Shown in pieces: positions 1 through 8,051 of a DNA stretch of 64,000 nucleotides (its first letter is position 1; each line of letters starts with the position of its first letter). This DNA comes from an uncultured Bacteroidales bacterium (GTDB taxonomy: Bacteria; Bacteroidota; Bacteroidia; Bacteroidales; P3). Location: positions 103,090 through 167,089 of the forward strand of contig ONBK01000002.1 of NCBI GenBank assembly GCA_900316055.1. The letters are read 5' to 3'. Made by a program: the position numbers and the translations under genes. The notes beneath the pieces are model-generated. The model had not been told where the DNA came from. It did no database searches and saw nothing but the letters and a program-made list of their open reading frames with translations.

Positions 1-1
1 G

Positions 2-748
2 ACGGCCAATGAGGAAGGGGTGTGTGAGACCTACGGCAGCGGCGTCTATGCCGACAGCAGCAGTGTCGTGATTGGCTACCGCTTGCTCGACACCCTGCCT
101 CAGGGTGGGCATTGGGAGTTCCTTGGCTGGAGCGATGGCGCAAGCGGCAACCCCCGCACCCTTGTCGTTACCTCCGATACCGCCGTGGTGGCCCTCTTTG
201 AGTGGGTGACCGACCCGGTGACGGACACCATGTGGCGCACCGTTACCGTCCGCCTGGTCGACCTCGCCACCGGCAACACCATTGAGGAAAGCGATGTGGT
301 GTATGTCGAAGGTGCCGGTCGATATATGGACAGCACCATGGTGACTCTCACGGCACACTACGCTGACACCCCCCTGTTCTACGGCTGGGTGACCACTGCC
401 GACGACACCATCAGCAGCAACCCCTTCCGCTTCATTGTCACCTGTGACACCCTTATCACCGCTGTCTACGCACCGTTGCCCGTCGGCATCGACGAAGTGG
501 AAAGTTCAAAGTGGAAAGTGGAAATCTTCCCCAATCCGGCCACCACCGAGGTTACCATCCTTACTCAGGCACTCAAGCAATCAGACAATCAAGCAATCAC
601 CATCCTCGACCTCCACGGTCGTGTGGTCTACACTCAAGCAATCAGATACTCAAGCACTCAAGCAATCACCATCGACATCAGCTCCTTGCCGCGAGGCGTC
701 TACTATGTGCGCATCGGCAGTGTGGTTAAGAAACTTGTTATCCAGTAG
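2..748 (+). CDS. T9SS type A sorting-domain protein, C-terminal part (5' end outside window)
   Basis: The frame is open to the left edge with no stop, so this is the C-terminal 248 residues or so of a larger secreted protein. Two beta-rich repeats are visible, of the InlB B-repeat type: each carries an F-x-G-W core and ends near a phrase like TAVVALFEW or LITAVYAP. They are followed by VGIDEVE and a type A sorting domain with the FPNPAT motif, LDLHGRVVY, RGVYYVRIG and a terminal KKLVIQ. By family knowledge such domains send proteins through the type IX secretion system to the surface. Oddly, the sorting domain is interrupted twice by peptides such as TQALKQSDNQAI, encoded by an 8-bp DNA repeat, and once by ESSKWKVE, encoded by a GTGGAAA-type repeat. 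Its original function cannot be told from this fragment. Confidence 0.85.
   Translation, partial: TANEEGVCETYGSGVYADSSSVVIGYRLLDTLPQGGHWEFLGWSDGASGNPRTLVVTSDTAVVALFEWVTDPVTDTMWRTVTVRLVDLATGNTIEESDVVYVEGAGRYMDSTMVTLTAHYADTPLFYGWVTTADDTISSNPFRFIVTCDTLITAVYAPLPVGIDEVESSKWKVEIFPNPATTEVTILTQALKQSDNQAITILDLHGRVVYTQAIRYSSTQAITIDISSLPRGVYYVRIGSVVKKLVIQ
570..668 (+). repeat. In-frame AAGCAATC octamer repeats (two tracts)
   Basis: Tracts at 570-599 and 631-668 are degenerate tandem copies of an 8-bp unit, AAGCAATC. They are translated in frame as QALKQSDNQAI and TQAIRYSSTQAI within the sorting domain of the upstream gene. The same unit recurs at 3691-3729, 5576-5615, 18248-18290 (minus-strand gene) and 57866-57902. 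Confidence 0.85.
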
Positions 749-764
749 AAATGAGAAAGGAATA

Positions 765-3700
765 ATGAGAAACATGAAAAAGATACTTTTCAGCCTTTTG
801 TTGCTGGTGGCGATGGTGCCCCTTCGTGCTAGCCAGCTCACCGTGGCCGACGGCACGCAGCAGAACATGTATGTCCCCATGCAGACGATGAATGCGCCGA
901 TGCACACGCAGATGATTTATCCAGCATCGATGCTGACGCCGCTCGTGGGGCAGTATATCACCGAGCTGCGCTTCTACAGCACCTCGTCGAACTTCCAGTG
1001 GCCGGTGAACTTCACCGTCCGTATGGGTACGTCTCCCTACAGTAGCTTCAGTGGCAACAGCCTGATTACCACTCCCGAGCTGACGCAGGTGCTGGTGGGG
1101 CCTTTTCAATCTGTCGCTGGGGGCTATGTGCTGGTGCTCGACCAGCCCTACCTCTACAATGGTGGCGACCTGCTGCTGGACATCACGATGGGCGGTTTCA
1201 GCAGCTCGACCTATTTCTGGTACTACGGCATCACACGGAGCAACGCTTCGTGCTATTTCGTGGACAGCTACACCCCCTACACGCAGCGGCAGAGTTTCCT
1301 GCCGAAGCTGACCTTCACCTACGGCAGCACCATCTGTGGGCGCCCGACAGCGCTGACGCTCGACAGTGTGGGCGGCAGCACGGCAACCCTCCACTGGAAT
1401 GTGGCAACCAACACGACGGGTTATTTCGTGACCCTCGACGGGGAGAACTATCCCCTGCAGACAGACACGAGCATTAGCCTTAGCGGCCTTGTGTCGAACC
1501 GGGTGTACACCGTGAGTGTGAGCTCCATCTGCACCTCGGGCGATACGCTGGTGTCGCAATCCCTCGACTTCCTCACCGTCGATACCTCCACGGCCTTGTG
1601 GCTACCTTACTTCTGTGACTTCGAGACTCCCCAACCCAACGGGCTTCCCACCTGGTGGCAGCGCACCGACTCGTGCACTACCTATGCGGGGGTGCGCCCA
1701 GCGGTGATAGAGGCCTCGGACTCTTACGGCTACGAGGGGACACATGTGCTGCGGTTCGGCAACGGCTGCGGTCCCACGGGTTTGATGACGGCTCCGCTGC
1801 CAGCGGCCTCAAAGGAGCTGCACGTGAGTTTCTGGTACATGAGCACCTCCTTCGATGAGGAACCCATCGAAGTAGGCCTTGTGGACACCGCCGGAGTGTT
1901 CCATCTGGCCAGACAGTTTGCGGTGGGGGAGGACGACGACTACTACGAATGGCGGCTGGCCGACTTCTATACCGACACAATGAATATTGCCGGGCCGGTG
2001 CGGCTGGCCTTCCGCTTTCAGACGAGCGACATCTTCTCCATCGACAACCTCTCCATCGAGCGGGTGCCCTACTGCCCGCGGCCGCTGGCCGCCACGGTCG
2101 ATAGCATCACCGCTACCACCGCAAGGGCGCACCTCACCCCCGCCGACAGTGGGGCTACGATGATTCTGAGCCTTAACGGTAGGCAAAGGATAACCACCAC
2201 CGACACCGTGGTCTCCCTCTCCGGCCTCGTGCCCTCGCAGCACTATACACTCTCGGTGCGCACCCTCTCTCCTTTGGGCGACACCTCGCAAGCCCTCAAT
2301 ACCGAGTTCCGCACCCTCTGCGACAGCGTGATGCGCTTACCCTGGAGCGAGGGTTTCGATGACCTGGCCATCGGTGCCACACACCCATGCCTGACGGTCA
2401 CCGAACAATCGCCGCGCAGCAGCTACGACCCAGAGAACCCCATTGTGAGCGGACCTGGGGGCTATGGTACAGGAACCCACAGCGGTAGCGCTATGCTTAG
2501 GGTGGGTCAGGGTGACCAACAGGTGATTTATATAGCCACCCCCATCATCACTACCCCCGCCAATGCGCTGCACGTCGACTTTTGGTATATGCCCAAAGGC
2601 TATTTCAGTGCCGGATACTTTCAGGCGGGCTTCCAGACGTCGCCTACCGACACCGCCTCGTTCACGCCCTTCTACTCGTCGCCCAGGCTCAACAGCAGCG
2701 GAGAGTTTGTGTGGAAACATGTTGAGATATACACCGACACGCTCTCCACGGCGTTGCCCGACACCGTGTGCTTTGTGCTTCGGGTGAAGACGGCTGGGTA
2801 CCTCTACATCGATGACATCGAGATTGGCTCCACCTTCAACTGTCCACAGCCGATAGATGTTCGCATGCGCAACGTTACGTCGGTCTCTGCCGAGCTGGCA
2901 TGGGATGCAAGCAGCGAGGGTGGACAATACCAGGTGCTGCTCGACGGAGCAGTGGTAGCCTCTTCGGTGTCGAATACACACTATTTGATTACCGGCCTTA
3001 CCCCGCAGCAGAACTACACTGCTGCCGTGCGCGCGGTGTGCAGCGACGGGTCGCTGGGTGACTTGCATGAAGTGGACTTCGCCACGCCTTGTGTGGCCAC
3101 GGGATTGCCCATCGAGGAGGACTTTGAGACCATAGCCCTCGGGGAGACCCTTCCTGCCTGCTGGACGGCAGTGCTCAATAGCAGCAACTATCCTCGTGTG
3201 GCGCAGAGGCCCACTGATGCCCATAGCGGCACCGGGGTGCTCGATTTTTGGGGCTTCGACGGCGAGCAGAGTTTGGCACAAACGCCGCGTTTCGCCTTCC
3301 CGGAGAGTGGTCTTCATATCCGCTTCTGGGAGAGCCATTATTACCGCGACTCGGCCATCGTCGTGGGACTGATGACCGATGTGTCGGACCTCTCGACAAT
3401 GGTGCCGTTGTGGGTCTTCAACGGGGCGGACCAGTGGAGCAGTTCCTCGTGGAGTGAACACGAGTTTTACATCGACAGCTTGCCGGGTGCCGACACCGTC
3501 TGTGTGGCATTCTTCAGCATCAACGGCGCCTCGCTCGATGTCGATGACCTCCTTGTCGAAGCGATGCCCACGTGTCTCCGACCCTCGCAACCCACGGTGA
3601 CCGACTTGAGCTACGACAGTATCACCCTCGGTTGGAGCGGCATGGGCGACGCCTACCAGATATGCTACGGTACCGACAGCATCCCCTCAGCCACTCAAGC

Positions 3701-4928
3701 AATTATACACTCAAGCAATCAGACAATCACCCTCCACGCCCTCAGCGGCAACACCACCTACTATGCCTGGGTACGTTCGCTCTGTGGTGCTACCGACACC
3801 TCGGAATGGTTGTATATCGGAAGCTTCACCACCGACTGCAACCCTGCGCCGTTGCCCTACTACGAGTCGTTCGACGGTTATATCAACATGGCAGAAGCCT
3901 CGTGCTGGAACCGCGCCAGAGGATGGGTCGACAGTCTTGACTATCCCGGCTATGCGCTCGACTATCGATATGCCTCCCAGTGGAGTATCTACAATGTTTA
4001 CGGAAGCCTTGGCGCGATGCGGGTGACGGTGGATTTCTACAATGAGCATGAGTGGCTCATCTCGCCGCTGATTGCTGTGAGCGACTCGGCCAAGCTCTCG
4101 TTCGACATCAGGATGACACGCGGTATGGGCGAAAGTTCCCCCGATAGTCTCTCCGACGAAACCCGCTTTGGCGTCGCCTTTACGGTCGACAATGGCTCCT
4201 CGTGGCAGGTGCTCGCCGACTGGGGCGGTGCTGCTGGTGGCAATCTCATGCAGAGCATGGATTCGCTGAATTGGCACCCCACCATAACGCTGCCGGCAGA
4301 GGCTATGGGTAATATACGCCTCGGATTCTTCGTGCAAACAGGACTAAATACGGATAACGTCTACTTGCATCTCGATAATGTTAAGGTGGAGCTTGACAGC
4401 GCGCGTATTCCGCCGGTGCTCGACACGTTCACTGTCTACATCAACCGTGTCTGCCGCAGCTGCGGGGAGAATATCCCTGCCGACTATGTTGTCGGCGAAG
4501 GCCGCTATGAGGAAGGGGATACAGTGAGCCTCGAGGGACTTGTGCAGGGAGAAGGCGTCAGCTTCGACTTTTGGATTCTCGAAACAGGCGACACCATCTT
4601 TGACAATCCCTACAGCTTCGTTATCCATTCCGACCGTATCATCACCGCCTACTTTAGCCAGAATGTCGGTATCGACGATGTTGAAGGCAGTGACTTCCTT
4701 ATTTATCCTAATCCTGCCACTACGACGGTGACGATTGTGCTTGATGAGTCAATGGATGCGAATACCTCGCTTCAGGTTCTCGACCAGCAAGGCCGTGTGG
4801 TCTATGAATGCCGGCAGGATGCCGGTGCTCCACTCACCATCGACGTCAGCCGATGGGCCGCCGGCACCTACTTCGTCCGCATCGTTAACGACAGTGGCGC
4901 CATCGTCAAGAAACTTATACTGCGTTAA
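765..4928 (+). CDS. Large T9SS cargo protein with alternating FN3 and MAM-like/choice-of-anchor J domains
   Basis: The start at ATG 765 gives MRNMKKILF followed by a hydrophobic signal peptide ending near LRAS, for 1387 aa; ATG 774 is an alternative. After the signal comes a beta-sandwich domain starting LTVADGTQQN (about residues 24-185). Then follow four rounds of a fibronectin III-like unit (near 190, 435, 692, 937) and a choice-of-anchor J-like unit opening with LPYFCDFE or LPIEEDFE (near 280, 522, 780, 1030). Next come an InlB-like repeat (about 1220) and a type A sorting domain from about 1300 (YPNPATTTV, RGVYYVRI-like AAGTYFVRIV, KKLILR). The inferred role is a surface-exposed or released adhesin or binding protein exported by T9SS; the ligand is unknown. 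The N-terminal domain is shared with the genes at 39886 and 44148, so these are paralogues. A repeat-encoded stretch (TQAIIHSSNQTI) lies in the fourth FN3 unit. Confidence 0.87.
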   Translation: MRNMKKILFSLLLLVAMVPLRASQLTVADGTQQNMYVPMQTMNAPMHTQMIYPASMLTPLVGQYITELRFYSTSSNFQWPVNFTVRMGTSPYSSFSGNSLITTPELTQVLVGPFQSVAGGYVLVLDQPYLYNGGDLLLDITMGGFSSSTYFWYYGITRSNASCYFVDSYTPYTQRQSFLPKLTFTYGSTICGRPTALTLDSVGGSTATLHWNVATNTTGYFVTLDGENYPLQTDTSISLSGLVSNRVYTVSVSSICTSGDTLVSQSLDFLTVDTSTALWLPYFCDFETPQPNGLPTWWQRTDSCTTYAGVRPAVIEASDSYGYEGTHVLRFGNGCGPTGLMTAPLPAASKELHVSFWYMSTSFDEEPIEVGLVDTAGVFHLARQFAVGEDDDYYEWRLADFYTDTMNIAGPVRLAFRFQTSDIFSIDNLSIERVPYCPRPLAATVDSITATTARAHLTPADSGATMILSLNGRQRITTTDTVVSLSGLVPSQHYTLSVRTLSPLGDTSQALNTEFRTLCDSVMRLPWSEGFDDLAIGATHPCLTVTEQSPRSSYDPENPIVSGPGGYGTGTHSGSAMLRVGQGDQQVIYIATPIITTPANALHVDFWYMPKGYFSAGYFQAGFQTSPTDTASFTPFYSSPRLNSSGEFVWKHVEIYTDTLSTALPDTVCFVLRVKTAGYLYIDDIEIGSTFNCPQPIDVRMRNVTSVSAELAWDASSEGGQYQVLLDGAVVASSVSNTHYLITGLTPQQNYTAAVRAVCSDGSLGDLHEVDFATPCVATGLPIEEDFETIALGETLPACWTAVLNSSNYPRVAQRPTDAHSGTGVLDFWGFDGEQSLAQTPRFAFPESGLHIRFWESHYYRDSAIVVGLMTDVSDLSTMVPLWVFNGADQWSSSSWSEHEFYIDSLPGADTVCVAFFSINGASLDVDDLLVEAMPTCLRPSQPTVTDLSYDSITLGWSGMGDAYQICYGTDSIPSATQAIIHSSNQTITLHALSGNTTYYAWVRSLCGATDTSEWLYIGSFTTDCNPAPLPYYESFDGYINMAEASCWNRARGWVDSLDYPGYALDYRYASQWSIYNVYGSLGAMRVTVDFYNEHEWLISPLIAVSDSAKLSFDIRMTRGMGESSPDSLSDETRFGVAFTVDNGSSWQVLADWGGAAGGNLMQSMDSLNWHPTITLPAEAMGNIRLGFFVQTGLNTDNVYLHLDNVKVELDSARIPPVLDTFTVYINRVCRSCGENIPADYVVGEGRYEEGDTVSLEGLVQGEGVSFDFWILETGDTIFDNPYSFVIHSDRIITAYFSQNVGIDDVEGSDFLIYPNPATTTVTIVLDESMDANTSLQVLDQQGRVVYECRQDAGAPLTIDVSRWAAGTYFVRIVNDSGAIVKKLILR
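3691..3729 (+). repeat. In-frame AAGCAATC repeat tract
   Basis: The degenerate octamer tract reads ATQAIIHSSNQTIT within an FN3-like domain of the T9SS cargo protein. It carries the same unit and orientation relative to the gene as the tract at 570-668. Confidence 0.8.
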
Positions 4929-4976
4929 AACTGAGAAAATCCATGTGGCTGCGGTGCTGCTGTTTGATAACTTATT

Positions 4977-5008
4977 TTTGCCATTCCTCATAAAGTTCGT
5001 ATCTTTGC
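4977..5008 (+). promoter_or_regulatory. Bacteroidota-type promoter
   Basis: TTTG at 4977-4980 is followed by exactly 19 bases and TATCTTTGC at 5000-5008. This is a full match to the Bacteroidota sigma-ABfr consensus. It lies 17 bases before the ATG of the TonB-domain gene at 5026. Confidence 0.85.
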
Positions 5009-5025
5009 ATCCCAAATAATCTGCA

Positions 5026-5511
5026 ATGATAACGAAAAGACTCTTGATAGCGACGGTCATGCTGCTTGTTGGCTTTTTTGCCGTCGCCCAGAACGACAGC
5101 GTCGACACCAACGACCAGACGATGGTCTTCCATCCATTCACAGTCGACCCCGAATTTCCCGGTGGCATTGACTCCCTCTATGCATACCTCTGCCGCAATG
5201 TCAGCTATCCAGCTGAGGCTCGTGACAGCAACATCACCGGCAAGGTCTATGTCACTTTTGTCGTGGAACGCGACGGCAGCATCAGTAATCCCAAGATTCT
5301 GCGTGACATCGGTGGAGGTTGCGGCGCCGCCGCCGTCGAGGCAGTCAAGAACATGCCGCGTTGGAAGCCTGGCCGCCAAGGAAGGGAGCCAGTCCCTGTG
5401 CAGTTCAACTTGCCTGTCAACTTCTCCCTCGACGAGGACGACGACCCCGAAACAAAGGATATCACGCGCGAGGAAAAATGCCTCTATCGCATGACCCACA
5501 GGAAGCAGTGA
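5026..5511 (+). CDS. TonB C-terminal domain protein (short, exported)
   Basis: This 161-aa protein starts with a signal peptide or membrane segment (MITKRLLIATVMLLVG...AVAQ). It then has a single TonB C-terminal-like domain: DPEFPGGIDSLYAYL, SYPAEARDSNITGKVYV, GSISNPKILRDIGGGCG, and NMPRWKPG. TonB C-termini normally contact outer-membrane receptors to pass on energy from ExbBD, but this protein lacks the proline-rich spacer of a classical TonB. It may be a periplasmic relative. The core is closely similar to the C-terminus of the minus-strand protein at 16484-17281 (KVYVTFVVE, GSISNPKILRDIGGGCGA), although codons differ, so the duplication is not very recent. A strong promoter lies directly upstream. 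Confidence 0.85.
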   Translation: MITKRLLIATVMLLVGFFAVAQNDSVDTNDQTMVFHPFTVDPEFPGGIDSLYAYLCRNVSYPAEARDSNITGKVYVTFVVERDGSISNPKILRDIGGGCGAAAVEAVKNMPRWKPGRQGREPVPVQFNLPVNFSLDEDDDPETKDITREEKCLYRMTHRKQ

Positions 5512-5521
5512 AAAACATTTT

Positions 5522-5553
5522 TTTGCCATTCCGCAAAAAGTTTGTATCTTTGC
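5522..5553 (+). promoter_or_regulatory. Bacteroidota-type promoter of purM
   Basis: TTTG (5522-5525), 19 bases, then TATCTTTGC (5545-5553) forms a full consensus. The transcribed leader is then almost wholly the AAGCAATC repeat tract up to the purM ATG. Confidence 0.85.
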
Positions 5554-5575
5554 ATTTTAATTGGTTGGACGACCA

Positions 5576-5615
5576 GTCACTCAAACAATCAAGCAATCAA
5601 GCAATCAGGCAATCA
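5576..5615 (+). repeat. AAGCAATC repeat forming the purM leader
   Basis: Degenerate 8-bp units run directly into the start codon at 5616. A core of the tract is nearly identical to the in-frame tract at 57866-57902 inside the radical SAM gene. Confidence 0.85.
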
Positions 5616-6788
5616 ATGGACAAATATAATCAGCGCGGGGTTTCCGCTTCGAAAGAGGACGTTCACAACGCCATCAAGAATATCGACAAGGGACTTTATC
5701 CCAATGCTTTCTGCAAGATTATCCCCGACTTGCTGGGCGGCGACCCTGCCTACTGCAATATCATGCACGCCGACGGCGCTGGCACCAAGAGCTCGCTGGC
5801 CTATATGTACTGGAAGGAGACGGGTGACCTCAGCGTATGGAAAGGCATCGCCATCGATGCTATCGTGATGAATACCGACGATCTTCTGTGTGTTGGTGCC
5901 CTCGACCATATCCTATTGAGTTCCACCATCGGACGTAACAAGCAGCTGGTACCCGGCGAGGTGATTTCCGCCGTCATCAATGGTACCGAGGAGTTCTGCC
6001 AGACAATGCGCGATATGGGTATCGATATCGTTCTCACCGGCGGTGAGACGGCCGACGTGGGAGACTTGGTTCGCACCATCATTGTCGACAGTACCGTTAC
6101 TGCTCGCATGCGTCGTGCCGATGTTATTGACAATGCCAATATCAAGGCTGGCAATGTCATTGTGGCTTTGGCATCTTATGGCCAGGCTACCTACGAGACG
6201 GCCTACAATGGTGGCATGGGCAGCAACGGCCTCACCTCGGCCCGCCACGACGTCTTCTCGCATGTATACGCTGAGAAATACCCCATGTGCTACGACAAGA
6301 ATCTCCCCGACAGTGTGGTCTTCTGCGGCTCCAAACTGCTCACCGACCCCACAGAGGTGCCGGGCGTGGATGCCGGCCACATGGTGCTCTCGCCGACACG
6401 TACCTATGCACCTATCATCCGCAAGGTTTTAGATGAATACCGTCCGAAGATTGATGGCATGATCCACTGTTCCGGTGGCGCCCAAACCAAGGTGCTCCAC
6501 TTCATCGGTGGCCGTCCGTTGCATGTGGTGAAGGATAACCTTTTCCCTGTGCCGCCGCTCTTCAAGATGATTCACGAAGAGAGCAAGACCGACTGGCAGG
6601 AGATGTACAAGGTCTTCAATATGGGTCACCGAATGGAACTCTACACCGACGAGGAGACCGCCCGCGGCATCATTGATATCTCGAAGAGTTTCAATGTCGA
6701 TGCCCAGATTATCGGCCGTGTGGAAGAGGCTCCGAAAGCGCAAGTGACGGTGAAGAGCGAGAATGGTCAATACGAATATTTTGGGTAG
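5616..6788 (+). CDS. purM: Phosphoribosylformylglycinamidine cyclo-ligase (AIR synthase)
   Basis: This 390-aa protein starts MDKYNQRGV. It catalyses ATP-dependent closure of the imidazole ring of FGAM to AIR, step five of purine synthesis, in the cytosol. Family hallmarks visible are HADGAGTKSSLAY near residue 50, VMNTDDLLCVGA near 85, LTGGETADVGD near 140, and the C-terminal AIRS domain with HCSGGAQTKVLHF near 285. Length agrees with the longer Bacteroidales form (about 390 aa). The ATG at 5616 was chosen because everything upstream in frame is promoter and repeat DNA. A perfect Bacteroidota promoter lies about 60 bases upstream. Confidence 0.93.
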   Translation: MDKYNQRGVSASKEDVHNAIKNIDKGLYPNAFCKIIPDLLGGDPAYCNIMHADGAGTKSSLAYMYWKETGDLSVWKGIAIDAIVMNTDDLLCVGALDHILLSSTIGRNKQLVPGEVISAVINGTEEFCQTMRDMGIDIVLTGGETADVGDLVRTIIVDSTVTARMRRADVIDNANIKAGNVIVALASYGQATYETAYNGGMGSNGLTSARHDVFSHVYAEKYPMCYDKNLPDSVVFCGSKLLTDPTEVPGVDAGHMVLSPTRTYAPIIRKVLDEYRPKIDGMIHCSGGAQTKVLHFIGGRPLHVVKDNLFPVPPLFKMIHEESKTDWQEMYKVFNMGHRMELYTDEETARGIIDISKSFNVDAQIIGRVEEAPKAQVTVKSENGQYEYFG

Positions 6789-6796
6789 CCCTACAG

Positions 6797-6816
6797 TCGT
6801 TATATCGTGATAACGA
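6797..6816 (+). terminator. Possible purM terminator hairpin
   Basis: The perfect 7-bp arms TCGTTAT/ATAACGA with a 6-base loop lie just after purM. A T-rich stretch follows about 15 bases later rather than immediately, so the call is tentative. Confidence 0.45.
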
Positions 6817-6885
6817 AATAACGTTTTAAATTTTTTTCGTCGCTGCACAATAAAAAATAAATGCCTCCGTTTTAAGGGCGCATTT

Positions 6886-6958
6886 GCGATAGTAGCTCAG
6901 TTGGCAGAGCGGCGGCTTCCCAAGCCGCAGGTCGCGGGTTCGAACCCCGTCTATCGCT
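6886..6958 (+). tRNA. tRNA-Gly (anticodon CCC)
   Basis: A full cloverleaf can be drawn. The acceptor stem is GCGATAG/CTATCGC, the D arm is GCTC...GAGC, the anticodon stem is GCGGC/GCCGC around loop TTCCCAA (anticodon CCC at 6919-6921), and the T arm has loop TTCGAAC. The discriminator base is T and no CCA is encoded. It decodes GGG glycine codons. Confidence 0.95.
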
Positions 6959-6968
6959 CGAAATATAT

Positions 6969-7003
6969 GAAAATTGAGATTTTATTCTCAGTTTTCATTT
7001 TTT
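6969..7003 (+). terminator. Terminator after tRNA-Gly
   Basis: An 11-bp stem with one G-T wobble (6969-6979 with 6986-6996) and loop TTTTAT is followed by ATTTTTT. It overlaps the -33 region of the yitT promoter. Confidence 0.75.
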
Positions 7004-7008
7004 ATTTG

Positions 7009-7017
7009 TATCTTTGC
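7009..7017 (+). promoter_or_regulatory. -7 box of the YitT-gene promoter
   Basis: TATCTTTGC at 7009-7017 is a perfect -7 element. The matching -33 position (around 6986-6989) is degenerate and lies inside the tRNA terminator. The leader to the ATG at 7069 is A/T rich. Confidence 0.65.
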
Positions 7018-7068
7018 ATTTTTAATATATTACTAATAATTAACTAAATAAAAAACAATAAGAGAGTT

Positions 7069-8028
7069 ATGACAAATTTCGACTCGAAAAGCAAGTTTAG
7101 ACAAGAGGTTGTCTCTTATCTGTTGCTGATTGTGGGTAGTGCACTGTTCGCCATTGGCGATGTGATGTTCGTGAATCCCTATCTGATGGCTCCTGGCGGT
7201 ACCTATGGTCTTTCCAACGTCTTCAGCAGCCTTTGGGGTGGCAGAATTGCCCTCTACGCCATCTGCATGGATATCCCCCTGCTGATTATCGGCACCTGGA
7301 TACTTGGTCCTAAGTTCGGTCTGAAGACCATTATCTCCACCTTCCTCATCTTCGGCTTTACCTATCTGCTTGAATTGGTGTGGGGTTATACTCCTGTCAT
7401 CCATGATGGTACGGTGTTTTTTTCTGAACCCGCCAGTACGGATGGTTTGGTAGCGTTGAAGGAGCACGGTGTCTGGTTCAAACCCGACTACATCCTCAAC
7501 ACTGTGGTTGCCGGCCTCATCTACGGCGTGGCCATCGGCATGATTTTCCGCAGCGGTGCCACCAGTGGCGGTTCGGATATCATCTCCATGATTCTCCACA
7601 AGTACACCAAAATCTCCCTCGGTACCCTTGTCATGATTGTCGACGGTATCATCACCATCAGCACATTCATCGCCTTTGGCGACATCCGTCTGCCTATCTA
7701 CTCCATCATCATCATCTACATCGAGGGCAAGGTCATTGACCTCGTGGTCGACGGCATGAAGAGTTACAAGACCATGTTCATCGTCACCGACGAGATGGAG
7801 GCCGTGCGCAACTATATCCTCAACGACCTCAAGCGTGGCGGCACCTGTCTTACCGGCACCGGCCTCTATCAAGGCAATGAGCGCAAGATGATTTATGTCA
7901 CCCTTGACCGCGCCGATATGGTGAAACTGAGAAGCACTCTGCATCTGATCGACCCGAAGGCTTTCGTGAATATTATGGACAGCAGCGAAATCCTCGGCAT
8001 GGGATTTAAAGCATTGCCGAAAGAGTAA
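7069..8028 (+). CDS. YitT family membrane protein (DUF161/DUF2179)
   Basis: This 319-aa protein has about five to six hydrophobic helices in the first 230 residues and a soluble C-terminal domain of about 80 residues. Family signatures are the first helix with GSALFAIGDVMFVNPYLMAPGG and the later GMIFRSGATSGGSDII. The C-terminal domain (FIVTDEMEAVRNYILNDLKRG ... LTGTGLYQG ... MIYVTLDR) is DUF2179, a ligand-binding-like fold. It is an inner-membrane protein of unknown substrate, and the family is common in Bacteroidales and Firmicutes. It has its own promoter and stands alone downstream of tRNA-Gly. Confidence 0.9.
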   Translation: MTNFDSKSKFRQEVVSYLLLIVGSALFAIGDVMFVNPYLMAPGGTYGLSNVFSSLWGGRIALYAICMDIPLLIIGTWILGPKFGLKTIISTFLIFGFTYLLELVWGYTPVIHDGTVFFSEPASTDGLVALKEHGVWFKPDYILNTVVAGLIYGVAIGMIFRSGATSGGSDIISMILHKYTKISLGTLVMIVDGIITISTFIAFGDIRLPIYSIIIIYIEGKVIDLVVDGMKSYKTMFIVTDEMEAVRNYILNDLKRGGTCLTGTGLYQGNERKMIYVTLDRADMVKLRSTLHLIDPKAFVNIMDSSEILGMGFKALPKE

Positions 8029-8051
8029 TGCTTGAATGTTTGAATGCTTGA
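8026..8051 (+). repeat. TTGAATGC-type repeat before the glycosyltransferase start
   Basis: The 23 bases between the YitT stop and the next ATG are tandem TTGAATG/CTTGAATG units ending at the start codon. A related tract (AATGCTTGAATGCGTAAATG) spans the pdxJ end and the GH20-like leader at 60806-60844. Confidence 0.75.

Noticed and set aside
5026-5511. Very recent duplication between the two TonB-domain genes
   Set aside because: Protein cores are alike (GSISNPKILRDIGGGCG) but many silent positions differ, so the split is older.
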